Part shown: in pieces, positions 46,124 through 55,634 of the stretch | How positions within the stretch are numbered: position 1 is the stretch's first letter | Layout: every line of letters begins with the position of its first letter | NCBI GenBank assembly: GCA_944388995.1 | Contig: CALXKN010000002.1 | Coordinates: 1 to 64,000, forward strand | DNA: 64,000 nucleotides | Source: an uncultured Spirochaetota bacterium | Lineage (GTDB): Bacteria > Spirochaetota > Spirochaetia > JAFGXN01 | Reading direction: 5' to 3' | The notes under the pieces: generated by a model | The model's input: the letters and a program-made list of their open reading frames with translations, nothing else | Told to the model about the DNA's origin: nothing | Databases searched by the model: none | Program-made: the position numbers and the translations under genes

Positions 46124-47875
46124 ATGAAAGAATTTAACGGAATCCCCGTTTCTCCCGGAATTGCCGTCGCGACGGCTTTTATTTACGATCCGAAAGCGCC
46201 TCAGCTGCCTCGGTATGAAATTTCTGCCGAAAAAACCGACGCCGAAATTCATCGGTTTGAGAAAGCAGCGGCGAAGGCTAAAGTCGATTTGGAGAAAATC
46301 AAGGATTCCGTTCCGAACGGCGGCGGTTCCACCGAGTCGTTGATGGTTGATTCTCAAATTGCGATGTTGGATGATCCCGAATGGCGCAGCCGGGTGGCGG
46401 AAGAGATACGCGGCGGTAAGAATGCTGAGTGGGCTTTGAACGACGCTTCCGATTTTTTTATCCGTTTATTGGAGAGTTCCGGCGATGTCTATCTAAAAGA
46501 ACGGGCTGCCGATATCAGCGATGTGACAAAACGGGTTTTGCGGCAGATGAATACGAAAGGATCCGACGAATCAATCTCCCCTCTTGCCGATTTACCGGAA
46601 GATGTCATTTTGGTCAGCCGCAATCTGCTGCCGTCGGACACTCTGGCAATGGATAAACGCAAAGTCAAAGGCTTTGTCACCGAAACAGGGGGCCGCACCT
46701 CGCATACCGCTATTTTGGCGAGAGCGTTTGAGCTGCCCGCCGTCGTCGGTATTCGGTCCCTGATGAAAGAGGTGAAAACCGGCGATCGAATTATTGTTGA
46801 CGGTATTCGCGGCGTGATGATTGTCGATCCGACGCCCGAACGGGAAGGATTGTATGAACGCTACCGAACCGAGTGGCAGCTGCGCGAAAGCCGGCTGCTG
46901 ACGCTGAATCATCTTCCTGCCGAAACCAAAGACGGCAAACGAATTTTATTGATGGCCAACATCGAGCTTCCCGAAGAGGCGGATTCGGCCGTTGCGCACG
47001 GCGCTGACGGTATCGGTCTTTACCGTTCCGAATTTCTTTTGATGAATTCCCGCGTTGAGGACAACGAAGAGGAGCAGTTTCGGGCGTATCGTTCCGTATT
47101 GGAACAAATGGGCGGTAAGCCGGTAACGATTCGGACTTTCGATATGGGCGGTGATAAAGTTGTTCGATCGGTCTCTAATGCGCCTGAAACGGAGAGCAAT
47201 CCGATTTTAGGGTGGCGCTCCATCCGTTTCTGTCTGGACAATCCGAAACTGTTTAAAACGCAGCTGCGGGCGTTGTTCCGTGCCGGCTTTCAAAAAAATT
47301 TGAGGGTTATGTTCCCGATGATCAGCGGTACCCAGGAGCTTTTGCGGGTTTATAAAACGGTGGAAGAAGTCAAAGACGAATTGCGGAGTGCTAAAATTCC
47401 GTTCAACGCCGATATGCCGATCGGAATTATGATTGAAGTTCCGTCAGCGGCGATGACTTCGGATATTTTGGCAAAGTACAGCGATTTTTTCTCGATCGGA
47501 ACTAACGACTTGATTCAATATACGATTGCCGTCGACCGCGGAAATGAGAGGATTGCGTATTTATACGAGGCGTTTCATCCCGGAGTATTGCGGATGCTGC
47601 GCATCATTGTTCAAAATGCTCACAAAGCGGGAATTTCCGTGAGTATGTGCGGTGAGATGGCAGGCGATCCGCTTTGCTGTGCGCTGCTGATCGGATTGGG
47701 GCTCGACGGATTCAGTATGAGTTCTGCCGTCATTCCCGAAATCAAGCGGATTATCCGTTCGGTGACTGTTGCCGAAGCGGAGATTTTGGCGGGACAGGCA
47801 TTGGAATTGGAAACTGTCGCGCAGGTGCGTCAATATGTAGAGGAATGGATGAGTGAACGCTTCGGAGAAAAATAA
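46124..47875 (+). CDS. ptsI: Phosphoenolpyruvate-protein phosphotransferase (enzyme I)
   Basis: 583 aa from ATG 46124; an in-frame ATG at 46079 lies upstream of the promoter and is rejected. Enzyme I takes phosphate from PEP and passes it to HPr. The active-site His lies in GGRTSHTAILARAFELPAVV. The PEP-binding C-terminal barrel contains GIGLYRSEFLLMN, RTFDMGGDK, NPILGWRSIRFCL, SIGTNDLIQYTIAVDR and SMCGEMAGDPLC. No ptsH or sugar-specific EII genes are in view. In such bacteria PTS proteins can be regulatory. The gene overlaps der by 23 nt. Confidence 0.95.
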   Translation: MKEFNGIPVSPGIAVATAFIYDPKAPQLPRYEISAEKTDAEIHRFEKAAAKAKVDLEKIKDSVPNGGGSTESLMVDSQIAMLDDPEWRSRVAEEIRGGKNAEWALNDASDFFIRLLESSGDVYLKERAADISDVTKRVLRQMNTKGSDESISPLADLPEDVILVSRNLLPSDTLAMDKRKVKGFVTETGGRTSHTAILARAFELPAVVGIRSLMKEVKTGDRIIVDGIRGVMIVDPTPEREGLYERYRTEWQLRESRLLTLNHLPAETKDGKRILLMANIELPEEADSAVAHGADGIGLYRSEFLLMNSRVEDNEEEQFRAYRSVLEQMGGKPVTIRTFDMGGDKVVRSVSNAPETESNPILGWRSIRFCLDNPKLFKTQLRALFRAGFQKNLRVMFPMISGTQELLRVYKTVEEVKDELRSAKIPFNADMPIGIMIEVPSAAMTSDILAKYSDFFSIGTNDLIQYTIAVDRGNERIAYLYEAFHPGVLRMLRIIVQNAHKAGISVSMCGEMAGDPLCCALLIGLGLDGFSMSSAVIPEIKRIIRSVTVAEAEILAGQALELETVAQVRQYVEEWMSERFGEK

Positions 47876-49223
47876 AATTCCTGTCGCCGCGATTGTCGGG
47901 CGGCCGAATGTCGGAAAATCGACCTTTTTCAATCGGTTGATTCGCCGCCGTAAAGCGATTACCGACCCGACTCCCGGTGTGACACGCGATCCCGTTTCGC
48001 ATATTTACGAAAGGAACGGATTAAAAGTAAAACTCATTGACACCGGCGGTGTGCGTCTGAGTAAAGAGGGATTGGATCCGTTGGTCTCTTCCCGCAGCCG
48101 GGAAACAGCAAAGGAGGCGGACATCCTCATTCTCGTTTTGGATGCGATGGAGACGACGGCTGAAGACGAAGATTTGATTCGCTTTTGCCGCGCTTATGCC
48201 GATAAACTGATGGTGACGGTCAATAAAGTCGATTCGCCTCAACGGGAAGCAGCCGCATACGCTTTTTACGCCTACGGATTTCCGGAAATTTTCATGATTT
48301 CTGCCGAGCATAACATCGGTATCGATGAGTGGGAAGAGGCGTTTGCGCGGCGTTTGGAGGCGGCGGGTTTTCAGGCGTCCGATGAGTTTGAAGACGAAAC
48401 GACGGAGGAAAAAGAGCCGCCGCTTCGGATTGCGGTTTTGGGGCAGCCGAATACGGGGAAATCGACGCTGAACAATCTGTTAACCCACAGTGAGCGTTCG
48501 CTGGTCTCCGACATTCCGGGAACGACCCGAGATATTGTTGAAGGCCGTTTCCGCTTCGGCAATCGAGATTTTACCGTGATCGATACAGCCGGAATTCGAC
48601 GCAAACGAAGCGTCGGGGAAAACGTCGAATATTATTCCGTTAATCGAGCCATTGCATCGATTGAAGATTGCGATATTGTCTTTCTGATGATTGACGCCGA
48701 AAAAGGTTTGGCAGAGCAGGATAAAAAAATCGCCGCCCAAGCCGTCAATCGAGGCAAGGGCATTATCCTCGTTCTGAATAAATGGGATTTGGTGCCGCCG
48801 CATCGGGACGCCCAACGGGCGGCTGCCGACCGCATTCGGTTTCTGTTCCCCGTGCTGTCATTTGCACCGATTGTCTTTATTTCAGCGAAAGACAATCAAG
48901 GCATTCCGACTCTTTTGAAAACCGCGTTAAAAATGGAGGCGCAGTTTCACAATAAAATTTCGACCAACAAATTGAATACGGCGCTGGCGGAATGGATTTA
49001 CGAAAATCCGATTCCGTCAAAGGGAAAAATCAAATATAAAGTGAAGTATTTGACGCAGCTGTCGGCAGCACCGGTTAAATTTGCGGTTTTTGTCAACCGT
49101 AAAAAAGGCTTTCCCGATTCGTGGATGCAGTATATGGTTAACCGCATTCGTTCCGTATTCGGATTTAAAGACGTTCCTATTCGCTTGGAAATCAAAGAAA
49201 ATAGAAGAGGAGAGAAACAATGA
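47853..49223 (+). CDS. der: Ribosome-assembly GTPase Der (EngA)
   Basis: 456 aa from GTG 47853 with GAGG upstream, inside the ptsI 3' end. Two tandem GTPase domains: G1 motifs GRPNVGKST (residues 16-24) and GQPNTGKST (about 197-205), with DTGG and DTAG G3 motifs and a second-domain NKWD. A C-terminal KH-like domain follows (FVNRKKGFPDSWMQYMVNRI). It matures the 50S subunit. The ATGA overlap with tyrS couples the two genes. Confidence 0.96.
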   Translation: MNASEKNKIPVAAIVGRPNVGKSTFFNRLIRRRKAITDPTPGVTRDPVSHIYERNGLKVKLIDTGGVRLSKEGLDPLVSSRSRETAKEADILILVLDAMETTAEDEDLIRFCRAYADKLMVTVNKVDSPQREAAAYAFYAYGFPEIFMISAEHNIGIDEWEEAFARRLEAAGFQASDEFEDETTEEKEPPLRIAVLGQPNTGKSTLNNLLTHSERSLVSDIPGTTRDIVEGRFRFGNRDFTVIDTAGIRRKRSVGENVEYYSVNRAIASIEDCDIVFLMIDAEKGLAEQDKKIAAQAVNRGKGIILVLNKWDLVPPHRDAQRAAADRIRFLFPVLSFAPIVFISAKDNQGIPTLLKTALKMEAQFHNKISTNKLNTALAEWIYENPIPSKGKIKYKVKYLTQLSAAPVKFAVFVNRKKGFPDSWMQYMVNRIRSVFGFKDVPIRLEIKENRRGEKQ

Positions 49224-50449
49224 ACGCCGCGTTGAAGGTGTTGAAAGAGAGAGGTTTTTTTAAACAGTGTACAAACGAAGAGTTGTTGGATGAATTGCTC
49301 GATAAAGGCGCCGTTCGGTTTTACGCCGGCTTTGATCCGACGGGACCGTCTCTTCACTGCGGGCACCTGGTACCGCTGTTTGCAATGGCCCATCTGCAGC
49401 AGTTCGGTCACAAACCGATTGCGTTGGTCGGAGGAGGAACCGCCCGCATCGGAGATCCGTCAGGGAAAACCGAAATGCGGAAAATGCTGACAGTCGATCA
49501 GGTGAGAGCAAACGCCGAATCGCTGAAAGGGCAAATTTCTCGATTTATCCGTTTTGACCGTGACGAAGCGCTGTTGTTGGACAACGCCGAGTGGCTGGAG
49601 CCGCTGAAGTATCTCGATTTTTTGCGCGACATCGGCCGTCATTTTTCTGTCAACAAAATGCTGACATTTGAATCGTACCGAAAGCGGATGGAAACCGGGC
49701 TTTCGTTCATCGAATTCAGTTATCAGCTGCTGCAGTCTTACGATTACCTCATCCTTCGCAGGGAGTATGATTGTATGCTGCAAATCGGCGGCGACGATCA
49801 ATGGGGGAATATTGTTGCCGGATTGGATTTGATTCGTCGTTTGGATTCAGTGGAAGCGTGCGGCCTGACATTTCCGTTGGTAACTCGCAGCGACGGGAAA
49901 AAAATGGGCAAAACCGAAAAAGGCGCTGTTTTTCTTGATTCGTCAATGACGCCGGTTTATGATTTTTTTCAATACTGGCGTAACGTTGCCGATGCCGACG
50001 TCGGCCGTTTCTTAAAGCTGTACACGTTTTTGCCGACGCAGGAGTGTGAAGCGTTGGGTGCGCGCAAAGATGCCGGCATTAACGAAGCGAAGGAAATCCT
50101 GGCGTACGAATTGACAAAAATCATTCATGGAGAAGAGGAAGCCGATAAAGCGCGTGCGGCTGCACGGGCGGTGTTCGGCGGTGCGGGCGGCAGCAAAGAA
50201 GGGATGCCGTCGTTGGAAATTGCGGCAGCCGAATTGGAAAACGGAATCGGTGTGCTTGATTTGTTTGCACGCACTTCGTTGTGCGGCAGCAAAGGCGAAG
50301 CGCGCCGCCTGATTGCCGGCGGCGGCGCGATGATCGGCGACTTGAAAGTGACCGATGAGCGGATGACGGTCACCGCCGAGTTTGTTTCCGGCGGTGAAAT
50401 CATCCTGAAAGCAGGAAAGAAACGGTTTTTCCTGATTAAAGTGGTTTAA
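49220..50449 (+). CDS. tyrS: Tyrosyl-tRNA synthetase
   Basis: 409 aa, class I. YAGFDPTGPSLHCGHLVPLF carries the HIGH-equivalent CGHL, and the KMSKS loop reads KKMGKTEKG (about residues 228-236). FIEFSYQLLQSYD and GGDDQWGNI form the tyrosine pocket. The C-terminal S4 domain (CGSKGEARRLIAGGGAMIGD) binds tRNA. The KMGKT form belongs to the TyrZ-like type. Its TAA and the glgP TAA overlap in the palindrome TTAA (50446-50449). Confidence 0.96.
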   Translation: MNAALKVLKERGFFKQCTNEELLDELLDKGAVRFYAGFDPTGPSLHCGHLVPLFAMAHLQQFGHKPIALVGGGTARIGDPSGKTEMRKMLTVDQVRANAESLKGQISRFIRFDRDEALLLDNAEWLEPLKYLDFLRDIGRHFSVNKMLTFESYRKRMETGLSFIEFSYQLLQSYDYLILRREYDCMLQIGGDDQWGNIVAGLDLIRRLDSVEACGLTFPLVTRSDGKKMGKTEKGAVFLDSSMTPVYDFFQYWRNVADADVGRFLKLYTFLPTQECEALGARKDAGINEAKEILAYELTKIIHGEEEADKARAAARAVFGGAGGSKEGMPSLEIAAAELENGIGVLDLFARTSLCGSKGEARRLIAGGGAMIGDLKVTDERMTVTAEFVSGGEIILKAGKKRFFLIKVV

Positions 50450-52968
50450 TACTCGCGATCGGCTGCGTTATTGGCGGCGTCTTCAATCAAGTCGCCGCTT
50501 CCTGATTTGACCGCGACCGGGCACGGTTGAATGTTCCAAATTTCTTCGGCATATTCTCGAATTGTGCGGTCTGACGAAAATTTCCCGCTGCGGGCGACAT
50601 TCAGCAATGCGATTTTATTCCATTCTTTTTGATTTTTGTAGAGATCATTGAGCTTTTGCTGAGTATCGGCGTAAGAGCGCAAATCCGCCAAATGGAGGTA
50701 GGGGTCGTTCGGCGACAGAATCGAAGCGATGAGGTCGTTAAAGATGCCCGGTTCTCCGAAATTGAAGTGACCGCTTTTCAGCAGTTCGACCGCTTCCTTG
50801 ATTTCCGGATCCTTTTCCAAATACGCTTGCGGATTGTACTGTTTCTGTTCGGCCGCAGCCTCTTCCGCTGTCAGACCGAAAATGAAGATATTCTCCTGTC
50901 CGACCTCTTCGGCAATTTCGATATTGGCTCCGTCCATCGTTCCGATGGTCAGCGCACCGTTGCACATAAACTTCATATTGCTGGTTCCCGAAGCCTCCGT
51001 TCCCGCCGTGGAAATCTGTTCGGAAATTTCGGCCGCCGGAAAAATCCGCTCTGCCAGCGAAACACGGTAATTCGGCAGAAAATAAATATTCAGTTTGCGG
51101 TTGACGTCGGGATCGCTGTTGATAACGGCAGAAAGGTTGTTAATCAGCTTGATGATGTATTTGGCCATGCGGTAGCCGGGAGCCGCTTTTCCGCCGATGA
51201 ATACGGTCCTCGGAAGCAGTCCGCCGTCGTTGCCTTTTTTGATTCGGTTGTAAAGCATGATGACGTGGAGCGCGTTTAAAAGCTGCCGCTTGTATTCGTG
51301 AATCCGCTTGACCTGGAAATCAAAAATCGAGTTTTCGTTGATCTGCCAACCGAGATTTTTGTAGAGGTATTCGGCAAACGAGTGTTTTGCCGCCTTCTTT
51401 GTTTCGGCAAAAGCATTCAAAAACGAGGAATCTTTGGCGAATGCTTCCAATTTTTTCAGCTGCGCAAGATCGGTGATCCAACCGTCGCCGATTTTTTGGG
51501 TAATCAGATCGGAAAGATTCGGATTGGCCTTCAGCAGCCACCGCCGCTGCGTAATGCCGTTGGTCTTGTTGTTGAATTTATTCGGATAAAATTCCGAAAA
51601 ATCGGGAACCAGCCGGCTTTTCAGCAGCTCGGTGTGAAGCGCGGCGACGCCGTTGACTGAGTGTGAAGCGACAATACTCAGATAAGCCATCCGGATTTGT
51701 TTTTCCGGCCCTTCTTCGATTAAGCTCATGCGCGCCAGCTTTTCGTTGTCGTTCGGAAAATGAATATTGACCTTTTGCAGAAAATAATAATTGATTTGAT
51801 AGATAATTTGCAGGTGGCGGGGCAGCAGCTGCTCAAACATCTTCACAGGCCACTTTTCCAACGCTTCCGGCATCAGTGTGTGGTTGGTGTAGGCAAACGT
51901 CTGCGTGCAAATTTCCCACGCGTCGTTCCACTCCAACCCCTCCTCGTCGATGAAAAGACGCATCAATTCGGCAACGGCGATGGCGGGGTGGGTATCGTTG
52001 AGCTGAATCGCGCAGAAATCGGGGAACCGGCTCCAATCGGAGTGGACCTTTTTGTAACGGCGCAGAATGTCTTTCAGCGAACAGGCGACGAAAAAGTACT
52101 GCTGTTTCAGCCGCAGCTCTTTTCCCAGGTACAGTTTGTCGTTCGGATAGAGAACCTGCGTGATGTTTTCGGCGATGACCTTCTCCTTAACTGACTGAAA
52201 GTAGTCGCCGCGGTCGAACTCTCCGAAAATGAATTCGTTGGCCGCTTTCGACGACCACAAACGCAGGGTGTTGACGGTTTTTCCGCCGTAACCGACAATC
52301 GGCGTATCGTAAGGAACGCCGACGATTTTATCGGTATTGAGCCAGTGAAACGTCGTTTTCCCGTTCTGAACCAACTCCTTGACCTCGCCGCCGAAATTGA
52401 CGATGACCTCGTAATTCGGACGCTCAAATTCCCACGGATTGCCGTTGCGCAGCCAGTCATCCGGAAATTCGATTTGCCAGCCGTTTTCGATTTTCTGATT
52501 GAAAATTCCGTAGTTGTAACGGATCCCGTAACCAAAAGCCGGAATATCGAGTGTTGCCAGAGAATCGAGGAAACAGGCTGCCAGCCGTCCCAAACCGCCG
52601 TTTCCCAAACCGGCGTCGACCTCTTCCTCCCGCAGTTCTTCCAAAGAGTAACCGAGGGATTCAAGCATGGCCTTCACATTCTCTTCCATCTTCATATTGA
52701 TGATGTTGTTGCCCATCGCGCGTCCCATCAGAAATTCTAGGGAGAGATAGTAAACGCGTTTCGCGTCGCTCTCGTAGTGCGTTTGCTGGGTTTCTATCCA
52801 TTGGTTGATGATTTTATCGCGGATGGTGTAGGCGAGAGCCATGTATTTGTCGTGCATGGTCGCCGAATGCTGGTCGTCGCCCAGCGTCATGCGTAAATGT
52901 TCGGCAAATCCGAGCGTCAGCGAATCGACATCGAATTCCTGTCTCGTTGAATGAATCGAATTTTTCAT
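50446..52968 (-). CDS. glgP: Glycogen/alpha-glucan phosphorylase
   Basis: 840 aa, GT35 family. It releases glucose-1-phosphate from glycogen using pyridoxal phosphate. The PLP-lysine signature EASGTSNMKFMCNGALTIGT is followed by MDGANIEI. DAGLGNGGLGRLAACFLDS and QLNDTHPAIAVAELMRLFID are family landmarks. Length is normal for bacterial enzymes. SD CAGGAG. It lies 12 nt downstream of the homoserine dehydrogenase gene. It pairs functionally with glgA (5126-6607), although unlinked. Confidence 0.96.
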   Translation of the reverse strand: MKNSIHSTRQEFDVDSLTLGFAEHLRMTLGDDQHSATMHDKYMALAYTIRDKIINQWIETQQTHYESDAKRVYYLSLEFLMGRAMGNNIINMKMEENVKAMLESLGYSLEELREEEVDAGLGNGGLGRLAACFLDSLATLDIPAFGYGIRYNYGIFNQKIENGWQIEFPDDWLRNGNPWEFERPNYEVIVNFGGEVKELVQNGKTTFHWLNTDKIVGVPYDTPIVGYGGKTVNTLRLWSSKAANEFIFGEFDRGDYFQSVKEKVIAENITQVLYPNDKLYLGKELRLKQQYFFVACSLKDILRRYKKVHSDWSRFPDFCAIQLNDTHPAIAVAELMRLFIDEEGLEWNDAWEICTQTFAYTNHTLMPEALEKWPVKMFEQLLPRHLQIIYQINYYFLQKVNIHFPNDNEKLARMSLIEEGPEKQIRMAYLSIVASHSVNGVAALHTELLKSRLVPDFSEFYPNKFNNKTNGITQRRWLLKANPNLSDLITQKIGDGWITDLAQLKKLEAFAKDSSFLNAFAETKKAAKHSFAEYLYKNLGWQINENSIFDFQVKRIHEYKRQLLNALHVIMLYNRIKKGNDGGLLPRTVFIGGKAAPGYRMAKYIIKLINNLSAVINSDPDVNRKLNIYFLPNYRVSLAERIFPAAEISEQISTAGTEASGTSNMKFMCNGALTIGTMDGANIEIAEEVGQENIFIFGLTAEEAAAEQKQYNPQAYLEKDPEIKEAVELLKSGHFNFGEPGIFNDLIASILSPNDPYLHLADLRSYADTQQKLNDLYKNQKEWNKIALLNVARSGKFSSDRTIREYAEEIWNIQPCPVAVKSGSGDLIEDAANNAADREY

Positions 52969-52980
52969 AATCGTCTCCTG

Positions 52981-54285
52981 TTATTTTGCTTCATCGACAA
53001 TGGCGATTGTGATGACTTTAATAATTTCCGGAATTTGTTCCAGCTCCGTGACCGCCTTTTTGACCGCTCCTTCCGTCGTGCGGTGCGTCGTCAGTACCAG
53101 GGAAACGGGCCTTTGCGGTTGAGGATCTTTTTGAACCGCTTCGCTGATACCGATTTGATTGCGGCCGAGGACTTCGGTGACTTGCGCCAGCACGCCGGTT
53201 TTGTCCTCAACGTCAAGCCGCAGATAGTAGCGGCCGGCGTAGCGCTCCAAAGGCAGCTGCGGCAAACGTTGGTTTCTGTCGGGCCAGAGGGGAAGGGCGT
53301 CAAAACGGGTTTCGCGGTAGCCGAGCGCCAGTGAAATCAGGTCGGATACCACGGCCGAAGCGGTCGGCAGACTGCCGGCGCCCTGTCCGTAGTACATTGA
53401 ATGGCCGAGGTTGTTCGCGTAAACGCTGACGGCGTTAAAACTGCCGGAGACCCACGCCAGCGGATGGTCTTTTTTGATGAACGAAGGCCGGACGCAGAGG
53501 GAAATGCCGTCGGCGCACTGCTGCGCAATGGCCAGCAGCTTGATTGTGTATCCCATTTCATCCGCCGTGTTGATATCAAACAATTCCAACCGGTCAATGC
53601 CTTCAACGGGAATCGCTTCGAAATCGGTGTCGGTCGAAAAAGCCAGCGCCGAAAGAATCGCCAGTTTGTGTGCCGAATCAACCCCGGTCACATCAAGAGT
53701 CGGATCGGCTTCGGCCAAACCCGCCCGCTGCGCTTCCTTTAAAACCGTTCCGTAATCTTTTTTTTCGGAAATCATGGCGGAAAGAATGTAGTTGCAGGTT
53801 CCGTTGATAATGCCGATGAACGCGGTGATTTCGTTGGCAAGCAGTCCGTCGTAAAGCGCGCGGATAATCGGAACGCCGCCGACGCAGCTTGCTTCAAACG
53901 CGACGGCGCTTTTGTTTTTACGGGCCAGAGCAAACAGTTCGCTGCCGCAGGAGGCCAGCAGCGCCTTGTTGGCCGTCACCACCTGCTTTCCGTTTTTCAG
54001 CGCCGTTTCGATGACGGTCTTTGCCAGCGTTTTCCCTCCGATCAGTTCGACGACAGCGTCCACTTCCGGATCGGCGCAAACGGCGTTGAAGTCCGTTACG
54101 AAGAGCGATTCGGAAAGCCCCAGTTCGCGGGCGCGGTCAAAGCGGAGATCGCACACGTATTTCAGTCTGAAACCGACGCCGGTCCGTTTTTTTAACAATT
54201 CCGCCTGTTCCGTCAGAATTTTGGCCGTTCCGCCGCCGACAATGCCGCACCCGACAACGGCAACCGTAAACTCTTTCTTTATCAT
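52981..54285 (-). CDS. hom: Homoserine dehydrogenase
   Basis: 434 aa from the ATG at 54285, which has SD GGAGGAAGTC; a longer frame upstream has no SD. NAD(P)-binding GCGIVGGG near residues 12-19, then ELIGG and TANKALLA. Catalytic domain with GIINGTCNYILSAM and AEADPTLDVTGVDSAHKLAI. A C-terminal ACT domain (about 360-434, YYLRLDVEDKTGVLAQVTEV) provides threonine feedback. It reduces aspartate semialdehyde to homoserine for Thr and Met. Grouping with glgP is unusual and probably only positional. Confidence 0.96.
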   Translation of the reverse strand: MIKKEFTVAVVGCGIVGGGTAKILTEQAELLKKRTGVGFRLKYVCDLRFDRARELGLSESLFVTDFNAVCADPEVDAVVELIGGKTLAKTVIETALKNGKQVVTANKALLASCGSELFALARKNKSAVAFEASCVGGVPIIRALYDGLLANEITAFIGIINGTCNYILSAMISEKKDYGTVLKEAQRAGLAEADPTLDVTGVDSAHKLAILSALAFSTDTDFEAIPVEGIDRLELFDINTADEMGYTIKLLAIAQQCADGISLCVRPSFIKKDHPLAWVSGSFNAVSVYANNLGHSMYYGQGAGSLPTASAVVSDLISLALGYRETRFDALPLWPDRNQRLPQLPLERYAGRYYLRLDVEDKTGVLAQVTEVLGRNQIGISEAVQKDPQPQRPVSLVLTTHRTTEGAVKKAVTELEQIPEIIKVITIAIVDEAK

Positions 54286-54387
54286 GACTTCCTCCGAATA
54301 ATAGTCAAATCTGCAGAACCTGAAGCGCATCCGTCTGACGGCGGCCGGTTCGGGGGTTCTCTTAAATCTGTCAAAATGAAACGTCCG

Positions 54388-55620
54388 TCAATTCCGGTAC
54401 TCCGCAAACCACAGCCGGACGGCGCCGGCGGGATACGGAACCGGCGTCTCGGAATGGAGGTTTTGCTCCACCCACGGATCAAGCACCTGTTCCGTCAGCC
54501 GTTCCCATCCGAGCGGCTTCGGAGTCGATCCGTAAATCATCTCCGCCGGCGGCAGGCGGAATGTCAGATACGGATACAGCCGGCAAAGTCCCGTTTCGTT
54601 GGTATCGACAACCGAAGAGAGACGGCCGGCAATACCGAACGAATTCAGCCACGATTTCTCGCTTTCGGCAATCAGCAACTCCTGGGTCTCTTTTTCAAAA
54701 AACCATCTGATGAATTTTTCAGCCTTGCGCGGCGCCTTTGCCGCTTTCGGAACGGCAAAAAACAGGACGTCGGGTTCCGTCGTAATCTTTCCCGATTCGC
54801 AGAAATAAAGGAAATCAAACGGAGAATCTTCGTTCGGATCAGTTTTCATCCACTCGCCGATTTCCGTATCGTAAAAAAGAATCCGTCCCGAGCCGAGAAG
54901 GTTTTTGTAACTGTCGTAAAGGTATTTTTTTCGGAATGCCTTTTCGGCATTTCCGTTCTCAATCGGAAACGCTTCCCTGTAAGCGGTTTTGAATTGATTT
55001 AAGAGTGCGGAAAGTTTTTCCTCATCGACGTTTAAATCTTCCCGCCCCCACGCCGACGCCGCGCAATCGTATTCTTCGAGATAGTGATAGAAAAGGTTCC
55101 GGCTCCATGTCGGAGAATATGCGATTTTCGAATAGACGCCGTCGCGGAAAACGGAAAATTCTTTACAGGCGTCCATCAAATCCTTGAAGGAAATCATCCG
55201 GTTGTCCGGAACCGGGTTCGGCTTCGGCGTCAAAAAAATGTGCAGGTCAAAAGCCGCCGGAATGACGGGACGTGTGCCTTGATTCCGGTATGTCTCCAAT
55301 AAATGCGGATAGAGTTGCGAACCGGAGATTCGGTTGTTGCGCACAAGGGAATTCAGATTGGCAAACAAATCGATGAATTCCTTATCCAAAATCGAAGAGG
55401 CAAAAACCAAATCGTACATTTCGGTATTGAGCCGCAACTCTGTTTCAGGAGTCGGACTGTAAGTGACATAGGCTTTACAGGACGAACTTTGACGGTTGAA
55501 TATTTCCGCATAAGCGACCATTTCCGGCGCGTCTGTCAGGATCATCAGTGTCTGCGGGGAACGGCAGGAAAAAAGAGCGCTTAAGAGGATGGCGGATACG
55601 GTCAGTCGATTCGCTTTCAC
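54388..55620 (-). CDS. Solute-binding-like lipoprotein
   Basis: 410 aa from GTG 55620, giving a signal peptide VKANRLTVSAILLSALFSC with a relaxed lipobox LFSC. An ATG at 55644 inside the preceding gene is the alternative. The body resembles extracellular (sugar-type) solute-binding proteins: MILTDAPEMVAYAEIFNRQS, YDLVFASSILDKEF, PAAFDLHIFLTPKPN, VLFFAVPKAAKAPRKAEKFI and RWFFEKETQELL. No permease or ATPase genes are adjacent. It follows the AGE-family epimerase gene by about 14 nt, so a carbohydrate ligand is plausible but inferred. Confidence 0.7.
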   Translation of the reverse strand: MKANRLTVSAILLSALFSCRSPQTLMILTDAPEMVAYAEIFNRQSSSCKAYVTYSPTPETELRLNTEMYDLVFASSILDKEFIDLFANLNSLVRNNRISGSQLYPHLLETYRNQGTRPVIPAAFDLHIFLTPKPNPVPDNRMISFKDLMDACKEFSVFRDGVYSKIAYSPTWSRNLFYHYLEEYDCAASAWGREDLNVDEEKLSALLNQFKTAYREAFPIENGNAEKAFRKKYLYDSYKNLLGSGRILFYDTEIGEWMKTDPNEDSPFDFLYFCESGKITTEPDVLFFAVPKAAKAPRKAEKFIRWFFEKETQELLIAESEKSWLNSFGIAGRLSSVVDTNETGLCRLYPYLTFRLPPAEMIYGSTPKPLGWERLTEQVLDPWVEQNLHSETPVPYPAGAVRLWFAEYRN

Positions 55621-55634
55621 CGAAATACCTGTTG

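Noticed and set aside
54286-54387. Attenuator or threonine-sensing leader before hom
   Set aside because: A possible AGAACC/GGTTCT pairing around CCGT-CAG-ACGG exists, but there is no T run, no leader peptide with Thr/Ile codons and no clear promoter, so the evidence is too weak.
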